Of a stretch of 49,202 nt of DNA, positions 16,603 through 25,531 are shown in pieces. The stretch comes from CAZYEI01 sp964646425 (GTDB lineage Bacteria > Bacillota_I > Bacilli_A > RFN20 > JAISJY01), in NCBI GenBank assembly GCA_964646425.1, contig CAZYEI010000007.1, positions 1 through 49,202 of the forward strand, in the 5' to 3' direction. The notes under the pieces were generated by a model. The model saw only the letters and a list, made by a program, of their open reading frames with translations. It searched no databases and had not been told where the DNA came from. Each line of letters begins with the position of its first letter. Positions within the stretch are counted from its first letter, which is position 1. The position numbers were made by a program, and so were the translations under genes.

Positions 16603-16839
16603 ATGGTATTAGCAGCTTTTATGTCAACATGGTTATCAAGTATTCTTTGGATTTTATTAGGAGTAGTTATAGGTGCTGTTGTTGCTTGGTTTTTATCTCA
16701 AAAATATTTTAAAAATCAATTAAAGAAGAATCCACCAGTTAACGAAAAAATGATTCGTGCTATGTTCTTATCAATGGGACGTAAGCCTTCAGAATCACAA
16801 ATTAAGCAAGTAATGAATTCAATGAATCAATACAAATAA
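16603..16839 (+). CDS. yneF: YneF/UPF0154 small membrane protein
   Basis: This 78-residue protein has one N-terminal membrane helix (about 8-30) and the signature NPPVNEKMIRAMFLSMGRKPSE followed by QIKQVMNSMN. That C-terminal block is the UPF0154 hallmark. Function is unknown. In B. subtilis it also follows tkt and yneE, so the whole ynzC-tkt-sirA-yneF order is kept. GGAGGAG sits before the ATG. Confidence 0.95.
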   Translation: MVLAAFMSTWLSSILWILLGVVIGAVVAWFLSQKYFKNQLKKNPPVNEKMIRAMFLSMGRKPSESQIKQVMNSMNQYK

Positions 16840-16873
16840 AAAATACAAGTGATTATTTTCACTTGTATTTTTT
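16838..16873. terminator. Bidirectional terminator between yneF and plsY
   Basis: A perfect 15-bp stem (16838-16852 / 16859-16873) with loop TTATTT has A/T runs on both sides, so it can serve both convergent genes. It overlaps the stop codon of each. Confidence 0.88.
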
Positions 16874-17558
16874 ATTTACTTTTATTTTTAAATAAATAAC
16901 TCTTTGCTTCATTTCCATTAATTATTCTAATTATATTTGCTTTATGCCTATATATTAAAAGCATTGTGGTAATAGTAAATGCTAGAGGAATTGCAATAGT
17001 ATATTCGATTCCAAATCCTAATCCGGGAAAGGAAGTACTAGATATAATAAATGGAATCCAACATAAAATAGTTCCGAAGATTGAACAAACAATTGATCCA
17101 AGTGAAACATATTTTGAAATGAAATAAGTGATGAAAAAAACACAGGTTGATATTAAAAATACAATCCAGTTTACTGTTGCAATAAAACCAGCAATGGTAG
17201 CAACTGCTTTCCCTCCTTTAAATTTTGCAAAAATAGGAAAACAGTGACCAAAGGCCACAAAAAAACCTGTAATCATTGCACATATGCTATATTGTGTGTT
17301 TCCCAATTCTTTAAAGAATAATTTATAAATAAGCATGTTTAATAAGATAGCTATCATACATTTTAATGCATCTAGAAAAATAACTAATAGTCCAATTTTT
17401 TTTCCTAAAACACGTCCAGTATTTGTTCCTCCACTATTATGAGAACCATAATCTCTAACATCTTTATGAAAAAAAACTTTGCCAATAACAATTCCAAATG
17501 GAATCGAGCCAAGTAAATATCCAATTACGATTGAAATAATGATATATAATTCTTTCAT
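16872..17558 (-). CDS. plsY: Acyl-phosphate:glycerol-3-phosphate acyltransferase PlsY
   Basis: PlsY adds the first acyl chain to glycerol-3-phosphate using acyl-phosphate made by PlsX. The 228-residue integral membrane protein shows the three family loops: GSIPFGIVIG (about 17-26), GSHNSGGTNTGRVLGKK (about 38-54) and GHCFPIFAKFKGGKAVAT (about 109-126). The second loop reads NSGGTN where NPGATN is usual, a mild variation. In B. subtilis plsY (yneS) also precedes parE, here divergently. GGAGG precedes the ATG. Confidence 0.95.
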   Translation of the reverse strand: MKELYIIISIVIGYLLGSIPFGIVIGKVFFHKDVRDYGSHNSGGTNTGRVLGKKIGLLVIFLDALKCMIAILLNMLIYKLFFKELGNTQYSICAMITGFFVAFGHCFPIFAKFKGGKAVATIAGFIATVNWIVFLISTCVFFITYFISKYVSLGSIVCSIFGTILCWIPFIISSTSFPGLGFGIEYTIAIPLAFTITTMLLIYRHKANIIRIINGNEAKSYLFKNKSK

Positions 17559-17667
17559 AATAATCCTCCAAATTTTTATATAATACTTAATTATTATATA
17601 ATAAAATAATGATTTTTCAAATGTTTTTTGTTATAATAATATTTGATTGAAAAGAAAGGTGATTACT

Positions 17668-19626
17668 TTGGCTGATAATAAAGTAACAAAAAAATATGAT
17701 GAAAGTGCAATTAATGTTTTAAAAGGACTTGAAGCAGTAGTTAAACGTCCTGGAATGTATATAGGTTCAACTGATGAAAGAGGACTGCATCATTTGATAT
17801 GGGAAATTGTAGATAATGCCGTTGATGAAGCATTAGCAGGCTATGGAAATACAATTACCGTAACATTAAAGAAAGATAATTCTATTATAGTAAGTGATGA
17901 AGGTAGAGGAGTTCCAACAGGAATTAATAAAGATACAGGCTTACCAACTCCACAAGTAATTTATACAATGCTGCATGCTGGAGGAAAATTTGGTGAAGGT
18001 GGCGGCTATAAAGTGAGTTCTGGTCTTCATGGTGTTGGTGCTTCAGTAGTTAATGCTTTAAGTGATTTTTTAGATTTAACAATTTATCGTGATGGAAAAA
18101 TTTGGCATCAAAGATTTGAAGACTCTGCAAAAAAAATATCAAAATTAGAAGTTATTGGTAATACTAATAAAACCGGAACTACAGTTCATTTTTTACCAAA
18201 GAAAACAGTTTTTTCTACAATTGAATTTAATCATAATACTATTGAAGAAAGATTACGTGAAAATGCTTTTTTATTAAAAGGAATAAAATTTATTTTTAAT
18301 GATGAAAAAAACAAAAAAAATCAAGTTTTTCAATTTAATGATGGATTGGTTTCATATATTCAATACATAAACGCAAATAAAACACCAATTAGTGATGTAA
18401 TTTCAATTGTTGGCATTCATAAAGAAACAGGAATTGAAATAGATTTAGCATTTCAATATACCCAAGAAGGATATAGTGATACAATTGCTTCATTTGTAAA
18501 TATTGTTAGAACTCAAGATGGGGGAACTCATGTTGTTGGTTTAAAAACCGGTTTTACAAAAGCTTTTAATGAATATGCTGCTAATAATGGTTTAATCAAG
18601 GATAAAGATAAGGTTGTTGGCGACGATTTTAGAGAAGGAATGACTGCAATTATTGCTGTAAAAGTTCCAGAAGAACATTTACAATTCGAAGGTCAAACAA
18701 AAGGAAAATTAGGTTCCAATGTAGCAAAAACTGCAGTAGAATCAATAGTATATGAATATTTATTCTATTATCTAAATGAGCATAAAGAATTTGCTAAAAA
18801 TGTTATCGATAGAGCTATTAAAAGTTCTCAAATGCGTGAAGCATTAAGAAAAACAAGAGAAGAATTACGCAATGGAAAGGCAAAGAAAGAACCTAAGATT
18901 TTAAGTGGTAAGTTAACTCCTGCTCAATCTAAAAACTCAGCATTTAATGAGTTGTTCTTGGTAGAAGGGGATTCAGCTGGAGGAAGCGCAAAACAAGGTA
19001 GAGATAATATGTATCAAGCAATTTTACCATTAAGAGGTAAAGTTATAAATTCTGAAAAAACTGATTATGATAGTTTAATGAAAAATGAAGAAATTGGTAC
19101 AATTGTTACTACAGTTGGAGCTGGAGTAGGAAAAACCTTTAATCTAAAAGATATAAATTATGATAAAGTCATTATCATGACTGATGCTGATACAGATGGT
19201 GCTCATATTCAAATCTTATTACTAACATTTTTCTATAATTTTATGCGTCCCCTTGTTGAAACAGGGCATGTTTATATTGCAATGCCTCCTTTATATAAGG
19301 TTTATAAAATGACTCCTAAGGGTGAAAAATTTACTTATGCGTGGGATGATAGTGAATTAGAAAAAGCACGAAAAGAAATTGGGCCAGGATCACTTATACA
19401 ACGATATAAAGGTCTTGGTGAAATGAATGCTGATCAATTATGGGATACAACAATGAATCCTAAAACTCGTTATTTGATTCAAGTTACAATCGAAGATGCA
19501 ATGTTAGCAGATCGTCAAGTAAGTGTTTTAATGGGGGCTGATTCAAAAGTTAGAAAATCTTGGATTGAAGAAAATGTACAATTTACATTAGAAGATGATT
19601 ACGATATTAAAGGAGGAGATAAATAA
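17668..19626 (+). CDS. parE: DNA topoisomerase IV subunit B
   Basis: This is the ATPase subunit of the decatenating type II topoisomerase. The GHKL domain has EIVDNAVDEA, DEGRGVP and GLHGVGASVVNALS; the transducer domain follows; the C-terminal Toprim has EGDSAGGSAKQGRD and DADTDGAH. I assign ParE rather than GyrB because it sits next to plsY and directly before parC. I start at TTG 17668 (652 aa), seven bases after AAAGGTG, giving the family-like MADNK start; an in-frame TTG at 17647 lacks a site. Its stop overlaps the parC start (TAATG), indicating translational coupling. Confidence 0.95.
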   Translation: MADNKVTKKYDESAINVLKGLEAVVKRPGMYIGSTDERGLHHLIWEIVDNAVDEALAGYGNTITVTLKKDNSIIVSDEGRGVPTGINKDTGLPTPQVIYTMLHAGGKFGEGGGYKVSSGLHGVGASVVNALSDFLDLTIYRDGKIWHQRFEDSAKKISKLEVIGNTNKTGTTVHFLPKKTVFSTIEFNHNTIEERLRENAFLLKGIKFIFNDEKNKKNQVFQFNDGLVSYIQYINANKTPISDVISIVGIHKETGIEIDLAFQYTQEGYSDTIASFVNIVRTQDGGTHVVGLKTGFTKAFNEYAANNGLIKDKDKVVGDDFREGMTAIIAVKVPEEHLQFEGQTKGKLGSNVAKTAVESIVYEYLFYYLNEHKEFAKNVIDRAIKSSQMREALRKTREELRNGKAKKEPKILSGKLTPAQSKNSAFNELFLVEGDSAGGSAKQGRDNMYQAILPLRGKVINSEKTDYDSLMKNEEIGTIVTTVGAGVGKTFNLKDINYDKVIIMTDADTDGAHIQILLLTFFYNFMRPLVETGHVYIAMPPLYKVYKMTPKGEKFTYAWDDSELEKARKEIGPGSLIQRYKGLGEMNADQLWDTTMNPKTRYLIQVTIEDAMLADRQVSVLMGADSKVRKSWIEENVQFTLEDDYDIKGGDK

Positions 19627-22241
19627 TGGCTAAAAAATCTCAATTTGTCGAAGATTTACAACAAGGTCATGTTATATCTTCATCATTAGAATATATTTTT
19701 GGTAATCGTTTTGCTACTTATTCAAAATATGTAATCCAAGAAAGAGCATTACCTGATGTCAGAGATGGATTAAAACCTGTTCAAAGAAGAATTTTATATT
19801 GTATGAACGAAGACGGCAATATTGCTACAAAACCATATCGTAAATCGGCTAAAACTGTTGGTGCAGTTATTGGTAATTATCATCCTCATGGTGATACTTC
19901 TGTTTATGATGCTATGGTGCGTATGTCACAAAATTGGAAAAATAGATTAACATTAATTGATATGCATGGAAATAATGGTTCATTAGATAATGATCCAGCA
20001 GCTGCAATGCGTTATACTGAAGCTCGTTTATCTAGCGTATGTACATATTTATTGAAGGATATTAAGAAAAATACTGTTAACTTTGCTCCTAATTATGACG
20101 ATACTACAGTTGAACCAACCGTTCTTCCAGCAAGATATCCAAATTTACTAGTTAATGGTGCAAAAGGAATTGCTGCTGGTTATGCAACAGATATTCCTCC
20201 TCATAATCTAGAAGAAGTTATCGATGCTACAATTTATCGTATGAAAAATCCTAAATCTACATTGATGGATTTAATGAATATTATGAAAGGGCCTGATTTT
20301 CCAACTGGTGCTATTGTTGAGGGACTAGAAGGAATAAAAGATGCATTTCGAACTGGTAGTGGCAGTGTTCAAATTGTTTCTAAACATTATATCGAAGAAG
20401 ACAAAACTTGTAATAGATTAGTCGTTACCGAGATTCCATATGAAGTTGTTAAATCAAAAATGGTTCAAGATATTGATCGTATTAGATTTAATAAAGAAAT
20501 CGATGGAATATTAGAAGTTAGAGATGAATCGGGCAGAAACGGCTTACGTGTAGTTGTAGAAATATCAAAAGAAGTTGATGCCCAAGCAGTTGTAAACTTT
20601 TTAATGAAGAAAACTGCATTATCTGTAAGATACTCTTATAATATGGTTTCAATAATTGATAAAACTCCAAGACTTGTTGGAATTTTAGAAATGATTGATG
20701 CATATATTAATCATCAATTAGAAGTTGTTACTAGACTTACTCAATTTGATTTAGATAAAGCCAAAGCACGACTTCATATTTTATCAGCATTAAAAATTGC
20801 CATTTCATGTGTTGATGAAGTAATTAAATTAATTAGAAGCAGTAAAGATAAAGCAGAGTCAAAACGAAAAATAGAAGAAAGATTTGGTTTTGATGAAGTA
20901 CAATCAGAAGCCATTGTAACTTTACAACTTTATCGCTTATCTAACTTTGATATTCAAGAAGTTATTAATGAAATTACAGAACTTGAAAAAAATGTAATTG
21001 AATATAATTCTATTCTTGCTGATGAAAATAAGAAAAAGAAAGTAATAATACATGATTTAAATGAATTTAAAAAATTATATCCTTGTCCTAGACTTACAGA
21101 AATAAGAGAAGAAATATCTGATTTTACCGTAATAAATAGACCAATTTTAAAAGAAGATGTTATGATAGCTTTAACAAGAGATGGCTATTGCAAACGTTCT
21201 TCAATTAAATCTTATGAAGCTACAAAAAAAGCAAGTGATACTGATTTACCAAAATGTAAATCAAACGACTTATTTGTTGCTTTAGGACAAGCTAATACTG
21301 GTGATGTATTACTAGGTTTTACTAGTAAAGGAAATTATATTTATGTGCCTATTTACAATTTACCAGATAGTAAATGGAAAGATGAAGGAAGTCATATAAA
21401 TACTATTTTAACATTAGGACATGATGAAAAAATTATTAAGGCATATGTAATTCAAGACTTTAATATTAAAGCAAATATTGTTTTATGTAGCTATTTTGGA
21501 CAAATATCTCGTATTCCATTAGATAATTTTATTACTCAAAGATGGAGTAAACCAATAAAAGCAATGAAACTTGCTGATAGCGATTATATTGTTAACGCCG
21601 AGTTAAGTGATGGAGATTCTTCAGTTACGATAATTAATACCATAGGTAAAGGATATAAGTTCCACGAAACGCAAATACCAATGGTAAAATTAGGCAGTAA
21701 AGGTGTCGTAGCACTTAAGAATCCAACAAGTTCATTAATTGGGGGCATGGTTGTTTCTTTCCATGATATAAAAGACTATTATGCAGTATTTACGCATCAA
21801 GGTGGCTTTAGATATCATAATACTAATCAATTAGAGCTTGCTAAACGAGCTAGTAGATGTCATGATGTCTTTAAATCATTCATTTCTAAAGAACAACATG
21901 TACTTGCTTCAATGTTCAAAGTAAAAGAACATGATCGTTTACAAATAATTTATAAAAATAAAGAGTCGCAAATCATAATTGCAGATGATGTTCATGTTTC
22001 ACCAATAGAAAAAGTAATGAAAAACATATTATTGGATAAAGATAATGAATTAGTATGTGCTGCCCCAATAAATCTAGAGATTATTACTTCTAAGTTCAAA
22101 GTTTATGAACCTATGAATACTACTCCAATTGTAGCAGTTTATGCTAAAGAATCAGAAACAGAAATAAAAGCCAAACAAGAAGAAAAAGAAGATACCGAAG
22201 ATGAAGGCGAACAAATGTCTATCTTTGATGATTTCTTCTAA
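19626..22241 (+). CDS. parC: DNA topoisomerase IV subunit A
   Basis: This is the DNA-cleaving subunit of topoisomerase IV (871 aa). The winged-helix region has ALPDVRDGLKPVQRRIL and HPHGDTSVYDAMVRM (the quinolone-resistance region), and the catalytic tyrosine is Tyr130 in AAMRYTEARLS. The C-terminal beta-pinwheel (about 500-830) carries no GyrA box (QRRGGKG), which supports ParC over GyrA. The C-terminus is a Glu/Lys-rich linker ending MSIFDDFF. It is coupled to parE by a one-base overlap. Confidence 0.95.
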   Translation: MAKKSQFVEDLQQGHVISSSLEYIFGNRFATYSKYVIQERALPDVRDGLKPVQRRILYCMNEDGNIATKPYRKSAKTVGAVIGNYHPHGDTSVYDAMVRMSQNWKNRLTLIDMHGNNGSLDNDPAAAMRYTEARLSSVCTYLLKDIKKNTVNFAPNYDDTTVEPTVLPARYPNLLVNGAKGIAAGYATDIPPHNLEEVIDATIYRMKNPKSTLMDLMNIMKGPDFPTGAIVEGLEGIKDAFRTGSGSVQIVSKHYIEEDKTCNRLVVTEIPYEVVKSKMVQDIDRIRFNKEIDGILEVRDESGRNGLRVVVEISKEVDAQAVVNFLMKKTALSVRYSYNMVSIIDKTPRLVGILEMIDAYINHQLEVVTRLTQFDLDKAKARLHILSALKIAISCVDEVIKLIRSSKDKAESKRKIEERFGFDEVQSEAIVTLQLYRLSNFDIQEVINEITELEKNVIEYNSILADENKKKKVIIHDLNEFKKLYPCPRLTEIREEISDFTVINRPILKEDVMIALTRDGYCKRSSIKSYEATKKASDTDLPKCKSNDLFVALGQANTGDVLLGFTSKGNYIYVPIYNLPDSKWKDEGSHINTILTLGHDEKIIKAYVIQDFNIKANIVLCSYFGQISRIPLDNFITQRWSKPIKAMKLADSDYIVNAELSDGDSSVTIINTIGKGYKFHETQIPMVKLGSKGVVALKNPTSSLIGGMVVSFHDIKDYYAVFTHQGGFRYHNTNQLELAKRASRCHDVFKSFISKEQHVLASMFKVKEHDRLQIIYKNKESQIIIADDVHVSPIEKVMKNILLDKDNELVCAAPINLEIITSKFKVYEPMNTTPIVAVYAKESETEIKAKQEEKEDTEDEGEQMSIFDDFF

Positions 22242-22276
22242 ATTTTAAATAAAAATCTTTAAAAGACGTTTTTGTG

Positions 22277-22316
22277 AAAGTATCTATAGTTAAATTAAAT
22301 TATAGATACTTTTTTA
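22277..22316 (+). terminator. Terminator after parC
   Basis: The perfect 12-bp stem AAAGTATCTATA (22277-22288) / TATAGATACTTT (22301-22312) continues into T4. Confidence 0.88.
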
Positions 22317-22649
22317 TTGTTCAGGGATTTTTATAGAGCCTAAAAAGACTCAAAATTAAGAATCTTAATCTTTTTTTATATTATTTATGTGTCAACATAA
22401 AATTTATAAACGAAAAGGAATAATTGCTGACGTTAATGCTTTTTTCTACAATAAAATTATTAATAAATGTAGTATTTAATTAATTTACTATTTAGTACAA
22501 ATAATTCAACACATAAAGTTTTTTTTAAAAGTGCTAATGTTTAGTTACTTATATATTTATAATAAAACATTTATTTAGACGTTAAGGAAAAACTAACATG
22601 AAAACTGTTTTTATAATATAAAAATACTATAAGTTTTCAATAACTAAAA
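22317..22649. other. 333-base gene-free stretch between parC and sigK
   Basis: This AT-rich sequence lies between two convergent genes. I find no open reading frame with a ribosome site, no tRNA or known RNA element, and no repeat family. GACGTTAA occurs twice (near 22430 and 22580) but without wider symmetry. No sigK terminator with a clear stem is visible. Confidence 0.5.
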
Positions 22650-23345
22650 TTAGATTTTATTATTTTTCTTAAATTCTTGAAGGAGTTTTGTTAAAGCCCG
22701 TTTTTCTATTCTTGAAACATATGATCTAGAAATATTATACATTTTTGCGACTTGTTTTTGAGTGTGTTCTTTTTCATTGTTTAAACCATATCTTAAGGAA
22801 ATAATTTTCATTTCTCTTTCATCGAGAACATTATAGTATTGTTTTAAAATTTTTATTTTATCATTTAAATCAATAATATCTTCAATAGGGGGATCATTTG
22901 AAGGAATTATATCCATAAGAGTTATCTCAGCACCATCTTTATCTTGGCCAATTGAATCATATAAAGAAACATTTTTATAATTCTTTTTATTACTTCTTAG
23001 ATGCATTAAAATTTCATTGTCAATGCATTTAGCGGCATAAGTTGCAATTCTTACGCCTTTTGAAGAAGTATATGTATCACAAGCTTTTATAAGGCCAATT
23101 GTACCAATACTAATTAAGTCTTCTTGTAATTCATTTTTTGATTCATATTTTTTTGCAATATGAGCAACTAATCGTAAATTATGTTCAATTAAAACTTCTC
23201 TAGCTTTATTTGATTTTTCATTTAAAAGTTTATCTACCCAATATTGTTCTTCTTCTGGTGTTAAAGCATTTGGATAAACACCATTTTTGATATATCCAAC
23301 AAATGTAAAAAATTGCGATAAAAGATTGATTAAAAACTGAAACAT
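22650..23345 (-). CDS. sigK: RNA polymerase sporulation sigma factor SigK
   Basis: SigK directs late mother-cell transcription (coat and cortex genes). The 231-residue protein begins with a hydrophobic pro-sequence (MFQFLINLLSQFFTFVGY), the hallmark of pro-SigK that needs membrane-coupled cleavage. Region 2 contains IEHNLRLVAHIAKKYE, DLISIGTIGLIKA and CIDNEILMHLRSNKKN, with the SLYDSIGQDKDG block that separates SigK/SigE from other sigmas. Region 4 has SRSYVSRIEKRALTKLL. The gene is continuous, with no skin-type insertion. I use ATG 23345, preceded by GGGTGA; an upstream GTG lies inside that site. SigE is the alternative, but the pro-sequence and YPNALTPEEE resemble SigK. Confidence 0.92.
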   Translation of the reverse strand: MFQFLINLLSQFFTFVGYIKNGVYPNALTPEEEQYWVDKLLNEKSNKAREVLIEHNLRLVAHIAKKYESKNELQEDLISIGTIGLIKACDTYTSSKGVRIATYAAKCIDNEILMHLRSNKKNYKNVSLYDSIGQDKDGAEITLMDIIPSNDPPIEDIIDLNDKIKILKQYYNVLDEREMKIISLRYGLNNEKEHTQKQVAKMYNISRSYVSRIEKRALTKLLQEFKKNNKI

Positions 23346-23568
23346 TAAATTCACCCAATAATATAAATGAAAAAATAATAATAATTATGCGTATTATTTT
23401 TAGTTATGAGTAATATTTTTTAATGAAAAATTAGCAAAAAAATCTTTAATATAATTTTCAAATTTATTTTCAGATAAATTTTTTTATTTTTTATAAAATA
23501 TTTATGTAAATTACTTTAAAAATAAGTAATTTTAGTATAAAATTATTATAGGGAAAGTGAGGTATTTC

Positions 23569-24090
23569 ATGCTAGAATATAAATTATTGCCAAACTGGTA
23601 TGCTGAAAGCATTTATAAAATTAATCCTCAAATTTTAAAACAATCAGGAATTAAAAATTTATTTTTTGATTTAGATAATACATTAGTGCCGTTCTTTTAT
23701 AAGATACCAGATGAAAAAGTGATTAAATTTGTAAAAGAATTAGAAAATTTGGGATTTAATATTATTGTTACTTCTAATAACACTAAAAAAAGAGTTTCTA
23801 CTTTTGCAGAATCTTTAAATGTTAGATACTTAAATAGTGTTGGTAAACCAGGAATCAAAAAATTAAAAAAATATCTAGCTGATAATGATTATTCCCTTAA
23901 TGAGACATGCATAATTGGCGATCAGTTATTGACTGATATCATTTGTGCAAAAAGGCTTAAAATTAAATCAATATTACTTAAACCGGCGTGTGATAAGGAT
24001 TTAATTAAAACGAAACTTAATCGATTTATTGATAATCGTATTAGAAGGAAAATGTTTCAAAAGAATTTATTAAATAAAATGGAAGGATAG
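23569..24090 (+). CDS. yqeG: YqeG-family HAD phosphatase
   Basis: This 173-residue HAD IIIA hydrolase has the nucleophile motif DLDNTLVPF (about 35-43), the threonine/serine motif VTSNN and the acidic GDQLLTDI. B. subtilis YqeG and yeast Gep4 are related, the latter a phosphatidylglycerophosphate phosphatase; the bacterial role is less certain. It opens the yqeG-yqeH-yhbY-nadD-yqeK-rsfS operon conserved across Firmicutes. ATG 23569 has GTGAGG six bases upstream; the in-frame GTG at 23557 overlaps that site. Confidence 0.92.
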   Translation: MLEYKLLPNWYAESIYKINPQILKQSGIKNLFFDLDNTLVPFFYKIPDEKVIKFVKELENLGFNIIVTSNNTKKRVSTFAESLNVRYLNSVGKPGIKKLKKYLADNDYSLNETCIIGDQLLTDIICAKRLKIKSILLKPACDKDLIKTKLNRFIDNRIRRKMFQKNLLNKMEG

Positions 24091-24099
24091 GGTGATTTT

Positions 24100-25221
24100 A
24101 TGAACAAAAATGTTGAACTTTATTGCTATGGTTGTGGAGCAAAATTACAAAGCGATAATGAAAATATGGAAGGATATGTTCAAAAAAGCATATTGGAAAA
24201 AGGTGAAAAGAAACCATTATGTAAAAGATGTCACAATATCCGAAATCATAATATAAAAATGGATGCTCCTTTAATGAATGACGATTATATTAAAATTCTT
24301 CGTGCTGCTGATTCTCGAGAATGTTTAATTGTTTATGTATTAGATATTTTTAATTTCAAAACATCAATGATTGATGAAATTACCAAATATATGAAAAATA
24401 ATCGTTTTTTAATTGTTTTAAATAAATTAGATTTATTACCTAAATCAATTAAAACAAAAAAATTAATTGATTATGCAATATCACACTTAAATTTAGGCGA
24501 TAGAGTATTGGATATAATTGTTACAAGTGCTACTAAAAAATATAATATTGATGAATTATTGGAAAAAATAAATAAATATCGCTATGGAAAAGATGTTTAT
24601 TTTGTTGGAACTGCAAATGTTGGAAAATCATCATTAATTAATGAAATCTTAAAGAATTATAAGAACATTTCTGACAATTTAATTACAATTAGTGCTTTCC
24701 CTGGAACAACATTAAGAACGATTCGCATTCCATTGGATAATTATTCTTATATATTTGATACTCCTGGAATTATTGATCCGAATTGTATTTGGAATGCTGT
24801 AGATGATCGAATTTTAAAATATATATTACCAAAGAAAGAAATTAAACCAGTAAGTTTCCAAATTTATTCTAACCAATCTATTTATTTTGGTGGTTTAGGT
24901 AGAATGGATATACAAGTGAATAAACGTGTATCTGCGACATTCTATATGTCTAATTTTATTGTTTTGCATCGTACAAAAACTGACAAAGCCGATGAAAAAT
25001 TCAATTCATTAATTAAAACAAAGGATTTTAAACCATTATCTAATAATTTAATGTCGATAGATCAATTTGAAAAACATACAATTCATATTGTAGATATGCC
25101 TAAATGCGATGTTGTAATTAATGGTCTAGGTTTTATAACATTAAGAGGATTTGCTAATCTTGATTTAACATTTTTATTGCCTCCTCATGTTAATGTAAGT
25201 GTAGAAGACTCAATGATTTAA
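24100..25221 (+). CDS. yqeH: Ribosome biogenesis GTPase YqeH
   Basis: YqeH is a circularly permuted GTPase needed for 30S subunit assembly (373 aa). It starts with a zinc finger (CYGCGAKLQ and CKRCHNIRNHN, about 8-48). The GTPase motifs come in permuted order: NKLDLL (G4, about 108), then GTANVGKSSLI (G1, about 170), then DTPGI (G3, about 220). A C-terminal domain follows. It lies nine bases after yqeG. Confidence 0.97.
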   Translation: MNKNVELYCYGCGAKLQSDNENMEGYVQKSILEKGEKKPLCKRCHNIRNHNIKMDAPLMNDDYIKILRAADSRECLIVYVLDIFNFKTSMIDEITKYMKNNRFLIVLNKLDLLPKSIKTKKLIDYAISHLNLGDRVLDIIVTSATKKYNIDELLEKINKYRYGKDVYFVGTANVGKSSLINEILKNYKNISDNLITISAFPGTTLRTIRIPLDNYSYIFDTPGIIDPNCIWNAVDDRILKYILPKKEIKPVSFQIYSNQSIYFGGLGRMDIQVNKRVSATFYMSNFIVLHRTKTDKADEKFNSLIKTKDFKPLSNNLMSIDQFEKHTIHIVDMPKCDVVINGLGFITLRGFANLDLTFLLPPHVNVSVEDSMI

Positions 25222-25238
25222 GAAAGTAGGATTATAAA

Positions 25239-25529
25239 ATGTTAAATAGTAGACAAAAGAGACAATTAAAAAGCATTGCAATGACAAAAAATGCAATCTT
25301 TCAAGTAGGAAAAGATGGAGTTAATTTAAATCAAACTAAAAGTATTTCAGATGCTTTAGAAGCTCATGAACTTGTAAAAGTTACTGTACTAAAAACATGC
25401 AGTGATGAAATTAGAGCAGTTGCTTTAGATATTTCAAGTGCAACTAAAGCTGATATTGTTCAAATAATTGGAAGAGTAATCGTATTATATCGTCCAAGTA
25501 AAGAACCTAAAATTATATTGGAGAAATAA
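25239..25529 (+). CDS. yhbY: RNA-binding protein YhbY (CRM domain)
   Basis: This 96-residue single CRM-domain protein binds pre-50S ribosomal RNA. It shows the start LNSRQKRQLKSIA, the GKDG loop (GxxG type, about 25-28), LEAHELVKVTVL, and the closing GRVIVLYRPSKEPKI. In B. subtilis (yqeI) it occupies the same operon slot; aroE, which separates it from yqeH there, is missing here. Confidence 0.95.
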   Translation: MLNSRQKRQLKSIAMTKNAIFQVGKDGVNLNQTKSISDALEAHELVKVTVLKTCSDEIRAVALDISSATKADIVQIIGRVIVLYRPSKEPKIILEK

Positions 25530-25531
25530 GT

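Noticed and set aside
17668..22241. gyrB-gyrA instead of parE-parC
   Set aside because: Neighbour plsY, the one-base overlap and the lack of a GyrA box all point to topoisomerase IV.
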